Part shown: piece after piece, positions 9,898 to 21,253 of the stretch
How the letters are laid out: the number at the start of each line of letters is the position of its first letter
How positions within the stretch are numbered: position 1 is the stretch's first letter
NCBI GenBank assembly: GCA_903862855.1
Contig: CAIOZW010000042.1
Location: 1 to 46,358, forward strand
Source of the DNA: an uncultured Acidobacteriota bacterium
Lineage (GTDB): Bacteria > Acidobacteriota > Blastocatellia > RBC074
Direction: 5' to 3'
DNA: 46,358 nucleotides
Notes under the pieces: generated by a model
What the model was told of the DNA's origin: nothing
The model's database searches: none
The model's input: the letters and a program-made list of their open reading frames with translations, nothing else
Position numbers and translations under genes: made by a program

Positions 9898-12582
9898 ATG
9901 CATGATTACAAGCTCCACCCATTGCTCATCCTTGTCCTTCTCTTCGTGACAACGCACGTCACGCCAGCCCAGTCTGTTGACCAGCCGGCACGGTCGGTCA
10001 CAGATCCCGGTGTAGTGACAACCCGCCAGACCATTACTCCGGCTGGAGTGCAGTCGGTCTTTGATGGACGAGTCTATGGTCTCTCCTTCGGCCGTACCAG
10101 TGGCGAACTATGGGTGCTGCAGGGGCGCCGCAATTCTCCGCGCATGCAGATTGTCAATCTGGATTGGAAAGCGAATCGAATGAGGAGTCGGCTGGCCTCC
10201 GACGATTCACCGGGTCTGCAGGGGCTCCTCTATGACCGCCAGAGTGATCAGGTTCTGGTTGGGGCTACTCAGCCTGGGCGACAGGGTGGTCGCAGCCGGG
10301 TCCGCCTGCTGCGAGCCTCCGCCTCATCGAGCAGAGCTGACACAGTTGTTGACGGGCTCGGCCAGTTCATTGGCGGGTCGATAGCCACGACATCCAAGCC
10401 GGATGGAAATGGAGAAAGTTTGGCTAGTCCTAGGCTGGCCGTTGTTCCACTGATCTATGATAATCGGATTGCACTGATCGACCTCCAGGCTGACCGTGTC
10501 GTCGACCGGATCCCCGTTGGCATTGCGCCCTTTGGGGCGGCGATAAATGCGAAAGGCACAATTGCCTATGTCACCAACTGGGGAGGTCGCCTGCCTCGTC
10601 CCGGTGACTCAACACTTCCCACCGGTCTCGATCCAAAGGCTGACCGCGTCGTCGTTAATCGAAACGGAATTGCCGCGACCGGGACCGTTTCGAGGGTCGA
10701 CCTGCTAAAACGTCAGGTTACCGCGACAATTTCCGTCGGGCTCCATCCAAGTGCGATTCTCTGGGATGAGACATCACAACGACTCTTTGTCGCCAACGGC
10801 AATCAGGAGTCGGTCTCCGTCATCGATACGAGGACTGATCGCGTTATCAATACCTTCAGTATTCAGCCATTTTATATTCGTGTACCAGGAATTGCCCCGA
10901 CAGCTTTGACGCTCTCAGCCGACGGGCGTCGACTCTTTGTCGCATGCGGTGGGATCAATGCCGTTGCCGTGCTCGACACTCGAACCGGGCATATCGATGG
11001 GCTTATTCCCACCGCCTGGTACCCGAATGGATTGACACTCAGCCCCGACGGGCAGTATCTGGCTGTTTCGACTCTTCTCGGCCCAGGTTCGGGGTGGGAT
11101 GGAAAGCCAGGCCAGCGCTTTGTTCACGCCAATCGTGGATCGATTAGTGTGATTCCACTCCCAGATGCTGCTCAGCTCGCCAGCTACACCGCTGCCGTCA
11201 TCGAGAACAATCATATGGCGCCACCGACATCCCGCACTGCAGCACTTGCGGAGAGTAGACGCTCCCAGCCCACCCCAATGGCAGTTCCGAGACGTGCCGG
11301 CGATCCATCACCAATCGAGCATATCGTCTACATCATCAAGGAGAATCGAACCTACGACCAGCTCTTTGGTGATCTCACCAAGGGAAATGGCGATCCGTCA
11401 TTGGTCATGTTCGGGGCAGATGTCACCCCCAACCACCGTCGTCTTGCGGATCAATTTGTTCTCCTCGACAACTTCTTTGCGACTGGTGGTAATAGCGGTG
11501 ATGGGCATCAATGGCTCACCCAGGCGAATGAGACCGACTATTGTCTCTGGCCGGGTTATGCCGGCAGAAGTTACCCCTATGATGGCACCGATCCAATTGC
11601 CTACTCGGCAGGAGGTTTCATCTGGGATGCGGCTCTGCGCATGCGAAAAAGTGTCCGTGTCTACGGTGAGTTTGCCGGTCGAATGGCCGAGGACAATCCG
11701 GAGATTCGTTCGGGCCTGCTCAATCGTTGGCGCAATGGCGAGGACTTTACCCGCGACTGGAATGTCACCGCCCCACTCGAACCTCTTAATAAGATACTCG
11801 CACGTAACTTCCCCCCTTATACTCAGGCGATTCCTGATGTCGTCCGGGCGCAGATCTTTCTTGCTGACCTGAAGAGGTGGGAGGCAGATGGAAAGATGCC
11901 CAACCTGGTCATCATGCTTCTTCCCAGTGATCACACGCGTGGTGCAACCCCGGAATACAGTTCGGCGAAAGCCATGGTTGCCGACAATGACCTCGCTCTC
12001 GGGAAGGTCGTCGACGCTCTTTCCCACTCTCCTTTCTGGAGGAAGATGGCTATCTTTGTCGTCGAAGATGACGCACAGGCCGGTGTCGACCACGTCGACG
12101 GGCATCGCACGGTTGCCCTCGCGGTCAGCCCTTGGATAAGACGGGGCTATGTAGACTCTACTTTCTACTCTCATCCAAGTCTTCTCAAAACCATCGAACT
12201 AATCCTCGGTTTGCCAACACTCTCCCTCTTCGACCTGATCGCGAACGATTTACGCCCAAGTTTTACTGATCAACCGGACTACACTCCATACACTCACGAG
12301 ACACCACGGCAGTCGATATTTGAGATCAACCCCCGCCTATCGACTCTCCGTGGTCAGGCTCGTCGAGATGCACTCGACTCGATGCGCATGCGCTTTGACG
12401 TTCCAGATGCTGCCCCGACCGAGAAGTTGAACCGGATTGTCTGGCGCCAGGTTCGAGGGTTCAAAACTCCATACCCCGCCGTTAATCGTGCCATCTTCGC
12501 TCCGATGTCGATCGATAAGGATGGAGACGAGGAAGAGGAGGCGGAGGAGCGTGGGGAGAAGGGGAGACTATCGCCAAAATAG
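9898..12582 (+). CDS. YVTN beta-propeller / phosphoesterase (PF04185-like) bifunctional protein
   Basis: 894 aa; YVTN-type repeats (RLFVANGNQESVSVIDTRTDRVI) then HIVYIIKENRTYDQLFGDL; acidic/charged C-terminal end. Confidence 0.88.
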   Translation: MHDYKLHPLLILVLLFVTTHVTPAQSVDQPARSVTDPGVVTTRQTITPAGVQSVFDGRVYGLSFGRTSGELWVLQGRRNSPRMQIVNLDWKANRMRSRLASDDSPGLQGLLYDRQSDQVLVGATQPGRQGGRSRVRLLRASASSSRADTVVDGLGQFIGGSIATTSKPDGNGESLASPRLAVVPLIYDNRIALIDLQADRVVDRIPVGIAPFGAAINAKGTIAYVTNWGGRLPRPGDSTLPTGLDPKADRVVVNRNGIAATGTVSRVDLLKRQVTATISVGLHPSAILWDETSQRLFVANGNQESVSVIDTRTDRVINTFSIQPFYIRVPGIAPTALTLSADGRRLFVACGGINAVAVLDTRTGHIDGLIPTAWYPNGLTLSPDGQYLAVSTLLGPGSGWDGKPGQRFVHANRGSISVIPLPDAAQLASYTAAVIENNHMAPPTSRTAALAESRRSQPTPMAVPRRAGDPSPIEHIVYIIKENRTYDQLFGDLTKGNGDPSLVMFGADVTPNHRRLADQFVLLDNFFATGGNSGDGHQWLTQANETDYCLWPGYAGRSYPYDGTDPIAYSAGGFIWDAALRMRKSVRVYGEFAGRMAEDNPEIRSGLLNRWRNGEDFTRDWNVTAPLEPLNKILARNFPPYTQAIPDVVRAQIFLADLKRWEADGKMPNLVIMLLPSDHTRGATPEYSSAKAMVADNDLALGKVVDALSHSPFWRKMAIFVVEDDAQAGVDHVDGHRTVALAVSPWIRRGYVDSTFYSHPSLLKTIELILGLPTLSLFDLIANDLRPSFTDQPDYTPYTHETPRQSIFEINPRLSTLRGQARRDALDSMRMRFDVPDAAPTEKLNRIVWRQVRGFKTPYPAVNRAIFAPMSIDKDGDEEEEAEERGEKGRLSPK

Positions 12583-12662
12583 AATTGTCTTGAAGAGGAA
12601 AAGGCCGTCCTTCACCTGCAGCCACTTGCAGCTGGATCAATATAGTTATTTGGCGACTCCAC

Positions 12663-13328
12663 TCAATTCCTGCCGGAGGATCTGATGCGTACAAGCAGTC
12701 GATCCTCTGTCGGGTGTGGTCCAAAATAGCCATCGTAACGGGCTAGGGAAAACTCGATGTCATTGATTCGACGCTCGAAACGGAAGGGGCCTGTTCCATT
12801 GGGATTGGTGGCTAGCAGTGACGATGACCCCTCTGGGATGATTCCAATGGCAGAGACCTCAGACGGAAGATTTGCGCATTGGTGACCACAGCGGAAAATG
12901 ACGGTGTGGGCATCGGGGACCTCGATTCGCAACTGGAGTCCGGTCAGGAGGATCCTCTTCCTCTCTTCAACCTCCATTGCAAACATGGTCTCAAATGTAT
13001 ACTTTACATCGAGAGAGGTGAGGCGGCGATCGTTGTGAAATCGCACTCCCTTGCGTAAGCGAAACGTGTGGGTGGTCTGATCGGGTGTGACCGCGAAGCT
13101 CTCGGCGAGATCGGGAATCGGGCATCCCTCGGCATCGATTCTGGTCAGGGCATTGAAGATCAACCGCTCGATTTGCGAGTTTGAATCGTCGGAGATGACT
13201 CGTGGATCAAATCCATTGAATGGAGCGTCTAAGTTGATAACTCTGGGTTTGCTAACACAGCTGCACAGCAGAAGGATCACCAGCAACAGCAACCCGAATC
13301 TGGTATCAAGAGCAGGGAACTGACGCAT
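12663..13328 (-). pseudogene. N-terminal fragment of an ABC peptide-type solute-binding lipoprotein (SBP_bac_5)
   Basis: Lipobox-like LLLLCSC then GFDPRVISDDSNSQIERLIFNALTRID...LAESFAVTPDQTTHTFRLRKGVRFHNDRRLTSLDVKYTFE; stops at 221 aa where the family is usually about 500 aa. Confidence 0.6.
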
Positions 13329-13397
13329 CTTTCAATCTCCGGCTCCGGCTAGATTGTTCGACTGCCGGCATTGTCATATTCTCCAGGCAGCCATGGT

Positions 13398-13763
13398 CTA
13401 TTTCCCACGCCGCTTCTCATCCTGCCGACGATTCCACTCATCATACCGACTCTGCTGATCAGGGCTCAGTACGTCCTTTATTTTTTGTCTCATCCGATCT
13501 CTCACGGCATGAAAGTCTGGTCGGTTCTTGTTACGCAACTCCTGGTACTCACCGCGGGACTGCTTCAGTATCTCCTCGATCTTCTCCTTCTGGCCATCAT
13601 TCAACTCAAGGGTTCGGCTCAGATCCTTGAGCATTGCCTGATCACTGTTTCCATTGCTCGAGAACTGGCTCATGTAGACGTGATACCCGGTTGCGCCAAT
13701 AATCAGCCCCAGAATAAATGTCGCAACCAGCATGATTTGCGCTTTGGTCTTCGTACTCAGCAT
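13398..13763 (-). CDS. Small membrane-anchored Spy/CpxP-like (periplasmic heavy-metal sensor-like) protein
   Basis: 121 aa; N-terminal TM; LELNDGQKEKIEEILKQSRGEYQELRNKNRPDFHAVRDRMRQKIKDVLSPDQQSRYDEW. Confidence 0.65.
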   Translation of the reverse strand: MLSTKTKAQIMLVATFILGLIIGATGYHVYMSQFSSNGNSDQAMLKDLSRTLELNDGQKEKIEEILKQSRGEYQELRNKNRPDFHAVRDRMRQKIKDVLSPDQQSRYDEWNRRQDEKRRGK

Positions 13764-13777
13764 TGAATGTGCCCCAC

Positions 13778-14434
13778 TCAGCTCTTTGACTTTCTCTGCT
13801 CTGTCAGATTAAGACGCATCAACGCCCGTCTCATGGCGTTTCGTGCCCTGAATGCACGTATCTTCACTTTTGCCTCTGACCATCCGGTCAACTGGGCGAT
13901 CTCCCTGACGGAATTGTCCTCACAGTGCAAAAGGGTCAGGATGAGCCTGTCCTCAGGTGAGAGCTTTTCCAGCAGCTTACGGGCAATCTCTGCCGCCCTC
14001 TCCTGTTCAGCCTCGGCCGAGAGGATCTCGAAGGCCGGCCCGACCATCTTCAACTCAAGAAATGAATGCTCGTCTTCCGTCAAATCGGTAATCAGCGACT
14101 CTCCGCGCTTTTTACGGCGTCGCAACTCGTCGTAGCAATTGTTCACCGCGATGCGAGCCAGCCACTGTTCAAACGTCGAACCGCCTCGATAGCTCGTCAG
14201 GGAAAAATAGGCCTTGGCAAAAGTCTCCTGGACAATGTCTTCGACCGTCTCAGGGCTGCGGAAGAAGTGTCGCCCAATAGAGATAAGCCTCCGGCGGTGT
14301 CGCCTGATCAATTCTTCAAAAAGCTCAAGCTCTCCTGCCAGAATCTGTACGACAAGCTGGTCATCGGCCAGCGAACTGCCCTCTGTGCCAACATCAACCA
14401 GTCTACCCACTATCTCTGTTCCTGTGACGATCAT
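13778..14434 (-). CDS. ECF-type RNA polymerase sigma factor
   Basis: 218 aa; ELIRRHRRRLISIGRHFFRSPETVEDIVQETFAKAYFSLTSYRG..., sigma4-like LTLLHCEDNSVREIAQLTGWSEAKVKIRAFRARNAMR. Confidence 0.92.
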   Translation of the reverse strand: MIVTGTEIVGRLVDVGTEGSSLADDQLVVQILAGELELFEELIRRHRRRLISIGRHFFRSPETVEDIVQETFAKAYFSLTSYRGGSTFEQWLARIAVNNCYDELRRRKKRGESLITDLTEDEHSFLELKMVGPAFEILSAEAEQERAAEIARKLLEKLSPEDRLILTLLHCEDNSVREIAQLTGWSEAKVKIRAFRARNAMRRALMRLNLTEQRKSKS

Positions 14435-14553
14435 CCTTCTATTGAAAATCTCGTATCAGTCCCGAAACAAAATATTGCCTCTGCAAGTATGGTGTGCTAT
14501 TGTACATCGAATTTTACGACAGATAGTAACAAATGCAAACAGTCTCCAAGCAT

Positions 14554-14613
14554 GTCAATCGAGAAGTCAATCGAGAAGTCAATCGAGAAGTCAATCAGGA
14601 AGTCAGCTGGTAA
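14554..14613 (+). repeat. 12-bp tandem repeat (gtcaatcgagaa), three perfect plus about two degenerate copies
   Basis: 14554-14565, 14566-14577 and 14578-14589 identical; 14590-14601 gtcaatcaggaa; 14602-14613 gtcagctggtaa. Confidence 0.9.
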
Positions 14614-14688
14614 GTCGCCCAGGGACTGACCGAATACTCAAGAGACATTGGAGAGTCTTCAGCTGAAAACAGAACTCGGACAGAGACG

Positions 14689-15084
14689 ATGATCAACAAG
14701 ACCGAACTTGGGCAGTATCTGAAACGGAAAAGGGAACTGGAGCGACTCTCGCTCCGGGATGTGGCTCGTCAGACCGAGGTCAGTGCGGCCACTCTTTCGC
14801 GAATCGAGAATGGGACAGGCGTTCCTGACACTCCAACGCTGACAAGAATCGCCCGCTGGCTCAATGTCCCGCTTGAGCGAATCGTCAATGGAAACCCGAA
14901 ATCGGGAGAACCTGTCGTCTACTACCCGAATGAGTCGATTCCCGACATCCTCGAGGCCCATCTTCGCGCCGACCCAAATCTCTCCACCGATTCGGCCCGG
15001 GCCCTCGCTGAGCTCTTTCGGGTCGCTTACTCGGCCTATCATAAGCTTGGTTCAAGTAGTGGATCCAACACCACGACAACCTGA
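14689..15084 (+). CDS. XRE-family HTH transcriptional regulator
   Basis: LGQYLKRKRELERLSLRDVARQTEVSAATLSRIENGTGVPDTPTLTRIARWLNVPLERI. Confidence 0.9.
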   Translation: MINKTELGQYLKRKRELERLSLRDVARQTEVSAATLSRIENGTGVPDTPTLTRIARWLNVPLERIVNGNPKSGEPVVYYPNESIPDILEAHLRADPNLSTDSARALAELFRVAYSAYHKLGSSSGSNTTTT

Positions 15085-15085
15085 G

Positions 15086-15742
15086 ATGATCCGCAGGACC
15101 AACATGAGTCATTATGATACAGCAAGCCTCGCCTCGGACCTGCTGCCAAGAGTTGGCACGAGATGGTGCGACTACGAGAAGAAGGCTCTCGAAATTCGTA
15201 AGATGGCCGGATCTGGATTGAACGAGCGCTTTGAACCCGCCACACTTGCAAAGATTCTCAATTATCACATTCTCAGGTTCACCGCCATCGATGGACTGCC
15301 GGAGAGTGTTCGGATGACAATAGTCGCAAACGATCAGTGGTCAGGCGCCGCTATACCGTCAGATCAACTCCTCGCTTCACAGGTGATCTCAGATCAATCG
15401 TCAGATTTTCCAGCTGGACTGATCATTATCAACGATACCCAATCGCCACTTCGCCAAAGGGCGACGCTCATGGAGGAGATCTGTCATCTCCTGCTAGGTC
15501 ACCAGCCGAGCCTTATCGACAGTAAAGGTCGAACCTATGACAGAGCCATTGAGGACGAGGCCTACGCAATTGGCGCTGCAACTCTTGTCCCATTTAAACC
15601 CCTGCGTGAAATGCTGCAGGCTCGACGATCTCCTAATGAAATAGCCAGGCATTTCGATGTCTCGCGACAGCTTATCAACTATCGAATCAAGGTGCTCAGA
15701 ATTGAGGAGTATCTCTCCGGGACTCCTTCTATTAGAGGATAA
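15086..15742 (+). CDS. ImmA/IrrE-like metallo-endopeptidase family protein with variant motif (EEICH)
   Basis: ATG at 15086 one base after the XRE stop (ORF-track start at 14864 lies inside XRE). RQRATLMEEICHLLLGHQPS...EDEAYAIGAATLVP; C-terminal HTH-like IARHFDVSRQLINYRIKV. Confidence 0.75.
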   Translation: MIRRTNMSHYDTASLASDLLPRVGTRWCDYEKKALEIRKMAGSGLNERFEPATLAKILNYHILRFTAIDGLPESVRMTIVANDQWSGAAIPSDQLLASQVISDQSSDFPAGLIIINDTQSPLRQRATLMEEICHLLLGHQPSLIDSKGRTYDRAIEDEAYAIGAATLVPFKPLREMLQARRSPNEIARHFDVSRQLINYRIKVLRIEEYLSGTPSIRG

Positions 15743-15809
15743 GCAGTCACTTAACGACATTTTCTAATAAAAAGACTCTTTTATTACATAAGACTCATTA
15801 TCAGACGCA

Positions 15810-18305
15810 GTGGGTATCCTAAAATACAATAAAATCAATCGAATCTCCTGGCGTCTCTGTCGATCAACGATCGCCGAGGCCGTCCCCTATATTGGTCTGA
15901 CGTTTCTGATATTAACGACACTGGTCTTCATTCAGCAGTTGGGACGCTACACGCAAGTAGTGTTATCGTTTCAGGCCTCGGCAGAGGCGACGTCGACGTT
16001 TATATGGAGCCTGCTCCCGGGGATCATCGTCATCACGCTTCCGGTCTCACTTGTCCTGGGTACAGTAATCACCTGCAGTCGACAGTCGGCAGACAATGAG
16101 CTGACAGTTGCCCAGGCCTGTGGTGTAGACCAACGAATGCTCGGACTCCCCTTTCTGCTGCTCGGTCTGGCTGGAACGCTGATCACTTTTCACCTGACGA
16201 CAGATGTCGCGCCAACGGCCCTGCGACAGCTCAAGTCGCTGCGGGCACGGATACTGCTGGAAGAGGCGACGCTGCAGATAAAGCCACATATTTTTATAAC
16301 CACATTTCCCAATCTGTTACTGTACGTTCAGGATGTGGATGAGCGGACTGGTGACTGGCTCGGAGTTTTTATACTGCAGGAGGAGCGGGATGGACGTGGA
16401 GCCAGGGTTGTTACGGCACAGCGTGGTCGACTTCGGCTGGGTAATGAAACCTCCGCTTCTCCCTATTCGATCGAAGCTGAGCTTTTTCAAGGGGTTTCGT
16501 ACGAGTCTACCCATCCCTTGTCTGCCGGGTCACGTCCGCTTGCTATTTCCGATTCACCCCACCCGGTCGATGTCGCAACTGCTTCCGACTTTCAAAAAGC
16601 TTCGATCAGACTGGTCGAACGGTCTGAGCAGAGGGCTGACGACAGTCTGCTCGATGTGCCGGGAGCCCTCTCCGAAATGACCCTCACTCAACTGAGCAGG
16701 CAGATCCGGAATGCACCGACTGTGGATGATCGAAGAAGAGCGAAGGTTGAGTGGCACAAGCGCCTCTCGTTTCCATTTGCCTGCCTGACCCTGACCTGCA
16801 TCACTTTTCTGGTGGCATTGCGTGGGAGGCGCTTTTCGACGAGGCCTCGCACGGTGGTCGCGATTCTCTTTGTGTCGCTGATCTTCTACCTGCTGCTTGT
16901 GGCAGGACAGAATCTATCTGTCTCCGGTCGTGTCCCTCCCTGGCTTGGGGTCTGGTTTTCGAACCTGCTAATTGGTGGCTATGTGCTGCTGATCATCTTC
17001 ACCAGGAGGGATTTGATTGCGCAGTCATTTGGGCGGCTCGCTGATATCGTGCTTCATCATTTTTGGAGACAAGGGAGACTGGTCGAGTTTGTAAAGCTCG
17101 TGACCAGTTTTATTCACTCCATCCGGCCACGCCGCGCTCGAGTCGAGCCATCTGCAGTTCAGTATAGAGCCGAACGATTCACTCTGATCAATCTGATCAA
17201 CTATCTGATCGTCTCCGAGATACTGAAATACTTTCTTCTGGCTGTCCTGGCGCTGATTGTCACATCGATCACCTTCACTCTCTTTGATCTGATTCCTGCC
17301 CTCTCGAAGAGCAGTATGTCCAATGGATATGCCTTGCTCTATCTTCTTTATCTGACTCCTCAGTTTGCCTACTACGTTGCGCCATTTGCGATCATGGTTG
17401 CCATTCTGGCAGGAGGCAGTGTCCTCGCGCGCAGCAATCAGTTCATTGTTCTATGTTCCGCCGGATTGGGGCGCAACCGCATCGCTGCTGCGATTGTCGG
17501 GACATCTGTCATTCTTGCTGGAGCTTTGTGGCTGCTGTCCGATCAGATTCTTCCAACCACTAATCGTGAACAGGATCTACGTTATCACCGGATAAAAAAC
17601 AAGCAGCTCGAGCAGACGACTATTGCTTTTGGAAGAAAGTGGGTCTTCGGTCAGAACAGTACAATATACAGTTACCAGAGAATTGAACCCGACAATTCCC
17701 TGCTCAACGCAACCATCTATCGACTCTCGTCCGACCGCCGGCTGCTCGAGAGCAGCATCTTCTTCAACCGGGCAGTTCAGACTGGAGATCAGGAATGGAA
17801 GGTCGTCAAAGGACTACTTGAAGAGATACATCCGGATCTATCAATTGTGCGGTCGCCAATCGGGGATAATGATATTGTGACTGGAAAGGCTGACTACCGG
17901 GTGAAGATTGTGGATGGCGCTGAGATCTTCAAGCGGACAGTGAACGAGTCGACAAAGATGAGTTCGGGCGATCTTCGTCGATATATTTCGCAGCTTCGTG
18001 CTGCCGGGATAGAGAGTACAGAGATGGACATCGACCTTCAAAAGAGGCTGGCATTTCCCTTCGCTTGTCTGACTCTGGCTGTAATCTCTATTCCATTTGC
18101 CACGACGCGAAGAGCCCGTCGCTCCAGTCCAATCCTCAGTGTGACGATCGGTGTGGCGATCAGTCTGACGATGTGGCTTTTAATGACCGTCTTCGAGTCG
18201 GCGGGCAAACAGTCAAGCCTTCCGGTTGCCGTAGCCGTTTGGGGCCCGCAGATTCTGTTCCTGGCAATAGGCGTATTTCTCAATGCCCGTGAGGCACGAA
18301 TGTAG
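15810..18305 (+). CDS. Fused LptF-LptG (YjgP/YjgQ) LPS export permease
   Basis: 831 aa; two complete YjgP/YjgQ-like halves in one ORF, each with PGIIVITLPVSLVLGTV / QFAYYVAPFAIMVAILAGGSVLARSNQFIVLCSAG-type cores and RLAFPFACLTL-type C-terminal motifs. GTG start. Confidence 0.85.
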   Translation: MGILKYNKINRISWRLCRSTIAEAVPYIGLTFLILTTLVFIQQLGRYTQVVLSFQASAEATSTFIWSLLPGIIVITLPVSLVLGTVITCSRQSADNELTVAQACGVDQRMLGLPFLLLGLAGTLITFHLTTDVAPTALRQLKSLRARILLEEATLQIKPHIFITTFPNLLLYVQDVDERTGDWLGVFILQEERDGRGARVVTAQRGRLRLGNETSASPYSIEAELFQGVSYESTHPLSAGSRPLAISDSPHPVDVATASDFQKASIRLVERSEQRADDSLLDVPGALSEMTLTQLSRQIRNAPTVDDRRRAKVEWHKRLSFPFACLTLTCITFLVALRGRRFSTRPRTVVAILFVSLIFYLLLVAGQNLSVSGRVPPWLGVWFSNLLIGGYVLLIIFTRRDLIAQSFGRLADIVLHHFWRQGRLVEFVKLVTSFIHSIRPRRARVEPSAVQYRAERFTLINLINYLIVSEILKYFLLAVLALIVTSITFTLFDLIPALSKSSMSNGYALLYLLYLTPQFAYYVAPFAIMVAILAGGSVLARSNQFIVLCSAGLGRNRIAAAIVGTSVILAGALWLLSDQILPTTNREQDLRYHRIKNKQLEQTTIAFGRKWVFGQNSTIYSYQRIEPDNSLLNATIYRLSSDRRLLESSIFFNRAVQTGDQEWKVVKGLLEEIHPDLSIVRSPIGDNDIVTGKADYRVKIVDGAEIFKRTVNESTKMSSGDLRRYISQLRAAGIESTEMDIDLQKRLAFPFACLTLAVISIPFATTRRARRSSPILSVTIGVAISLTMWLLMTVFESAGKQSSLPVAVAVWGPQILFLAIGVFLNAREARM

Positions 18306-18470
18306 AATTCAAGGGCTCCCGGGTTTCTTGTGGGGAGGTACCCGCATATTGATGAAACACAAAGGGATAACGCTGGCTGAACTGTTGCCAATACCCGGAG
18401 TGACTTTCTAGTGGGGCACTCAGGCGCGTTCCTTCAGACCGCCCGAATATTGTGCCAGTTTAAAATGTTA

Positions 18471-18502
18471 AAGGCTCGATCGGATCACTCCGGTCGAGCC
18501 TT
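18471..18502. terminator. Terminator-like hairpin between convergent lptFG and ahcY
   Basis: aaggctcgatcgg (18471-18483) / ccggtcgagcctt (18490-18502), one wobble position. Confidence 0.6.
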
Positions 18503-18527
18503 ACTTTAGACAGAGGTCTATCCGGGC

Positions 18528-19811
<1,284 letters not shown>

Positions 19812-19816
19812 TCAGA

Positions 19817-20968
19817 TTAGATACCCGCGTCTGCACGGAGGCGGTCAGCCTTGTTGGCCTGCTCCCAACTGAAGGTTGATTCGTGGCGACCAAAGTGGCC
19901 ATATGCAGCTGTTTGACGATAGATTGGCCGACGTAGATCGAGCGTCTCGATGATCCCCTTGGGTGTCAGATTGAAATTGGCACGAATGATCTGTGAGATT
20001 CTGTCTTCATCTATTGCGGCCGTTCCAAAACAATCGACATAGACCGAGACAGGCTCGGCGACGCCGATTGCATAGGCAAGCTGAACCTGGCAGCGACGAG
20101 CAAGACCGGCGGCAACGACGTTCTTGGCGATGTAGCGAGCCATGTAGCAGGCAGACCGATCGACCTTTGTCGGATCCTTACCAGAGAATGCTCCTCCACC
20201 GTGGGGGGCAGCTCCACCATATGTGTCGACAATGATCTTGCGTCCGGTCAATCCGGTGTCTCCCTGCGGACCGCCAACGACAAATCGTCCAGTTGGATTT
20301 ACGTAATATTTGGTCTGTGCATCGAGAAGATGGGCCGGAACGGTAGGCTTGATGACCCGGTCGATAATGTCCTCACGAATCTGCTCTGATGTGGCATCGG
20401 GACCGTGCTGGGTCGAGATGACCACGGCATCGACGCGAACCGGCTTGGCTCCCTCATACTCGACTGTCACCTGTGACTTTCCATCCGGACGCAGATAGTC
20501 GAGCGTGCCGTCACGGCGTACGTCGGTCAAACGTCTCACCAACTGGTGGGAGAGCTGGATGGGGAGTGGCATGAGTTCAGCTGTCTCATCACAGGCGTAC
20601 CCGAACATCAGTCCCTGGTCGCCGGCTCCGCCAGTATCAACGCCCATGGCAATATCAGGAGATTGAGTATTGATCGCCGAGATCACTCCACAAGTCTCTG
20701 AATCGAACCCGAACTTGGCTCTGGTGTAACCGATCTCCTTGACCGTTTCACGGGCAACTCGAGCATAGTCTACCTGTGCAGTCGTGGTAATCTCTCCGCC
20801 AACAATGATCAGTCCGGTCATAATCATCGTTTCGCAGGCAACACGACCAGTTGGATCCTGCCGCAATACTTCATCAAGAATCGCGTCGGAAATGTTGTCA
20901 CAAATCTTATCGGGATGACCTTCCGTGACCGATTCCGAGGTGAACAAGAATTTCCCGGTTTGTCTCAC
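19817..20968 (-). CDS. metK: S-adenosylmethionine synthetase
   Basis: 383 aa; [71 protein letters not shown] start with GGAGG upstream. Confidence 0.98.
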   Translation of the reverse strand: MRQTGKFLFTSESVTEGHPDKICDNISDAILDEVLRQDPTGRVACETMIMTGLIIVGGEITTTAQVDYARVARETVKEIGYTRAKFGFDSETCGVISAINTQSPDIAMGVDTGGAGDQGLMFGYACDETAELMPLPIQLSHQLVRRLTDVRRDGTLDYLRPDGKSQVTVEYEGAKPVRVDAVVISTQHGPDATSEQIREDIIDRVIKPTVPAHLLDAQTKYYVNPTGRFVVGGPQGDTGLTGRKIIVDTYGGAAPHGGGAFSGKDPTKVDRSACYMARYIAKNVVAAGLARRCQVQLAYAIGVAEPVSVYVDCFGTAAIDEDRISQIIRANFNLTPKGIIETLDLRRPIYRQTAAYGHFGRHESTFSWEQANKADRLRADAGI

Positions 20969-20978
20969 TTATATCCTC

Positions 20979-21023
20979 CAGTAGGTGAATAGTCAGTAGG
21001 TGAATAGACAGTAGGTAAATAGT
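20979..21023. repeat. 15-bp tandem repeat, three copies, in the metK leader
   Basis: cagtaggtgaatagt / cagtaggtgaataga / cagtaggtaaatagt at 20979, 20994, 21009. Confidence 0.92.
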
Positions 21024-21172
21024 GTCTAATAAGATTAGTCATTCAAATTGCTTACAATGGCACTTCAATCAATTACTGTCAAGTTGTGAGGCGCCTTGAG
21101 CATAAAAGTAGTCCACCCTATTGGGCAGCCGAGCTCAGGTTACAGGAAGTGGCAAATGGATTGAAAGGGTTC

Positions 21173-21202
21173 TTGACACCTGCCCTGCTGCTACATTATA
21201 GT
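21173..21202 (+). promoter_or_regulatory. Putative sigma-70-type promoter for smc
   Basis: ttgaca (21173-21178), 18-nt spacer, tatagt (21197-21202). Confidence 0.6.
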
Positions 21203-21253
21203 GCGCGCTCATTAAAACTATACGCTATAAATTGTGGTCAACGTCAGACAAGC

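Noticed and set aside
11398-12174. 258-aa minus-strand ORF within the phosphoesterase gene.
   Set aside because: Antisense to a clearly coding gene, with no recognisable domain.
14554-14613. CRISPR array possibility for the 12-bp repeats.
   Set aside because: Units are directly abutting with no spacers and no cas genes are present.
21086-21253. N-terminal extension of the SMC ORF.
   Set aside because: Contains a good promoter (21173-21202), and the SMC family N-terminus begins at MLRIEKL (21254).
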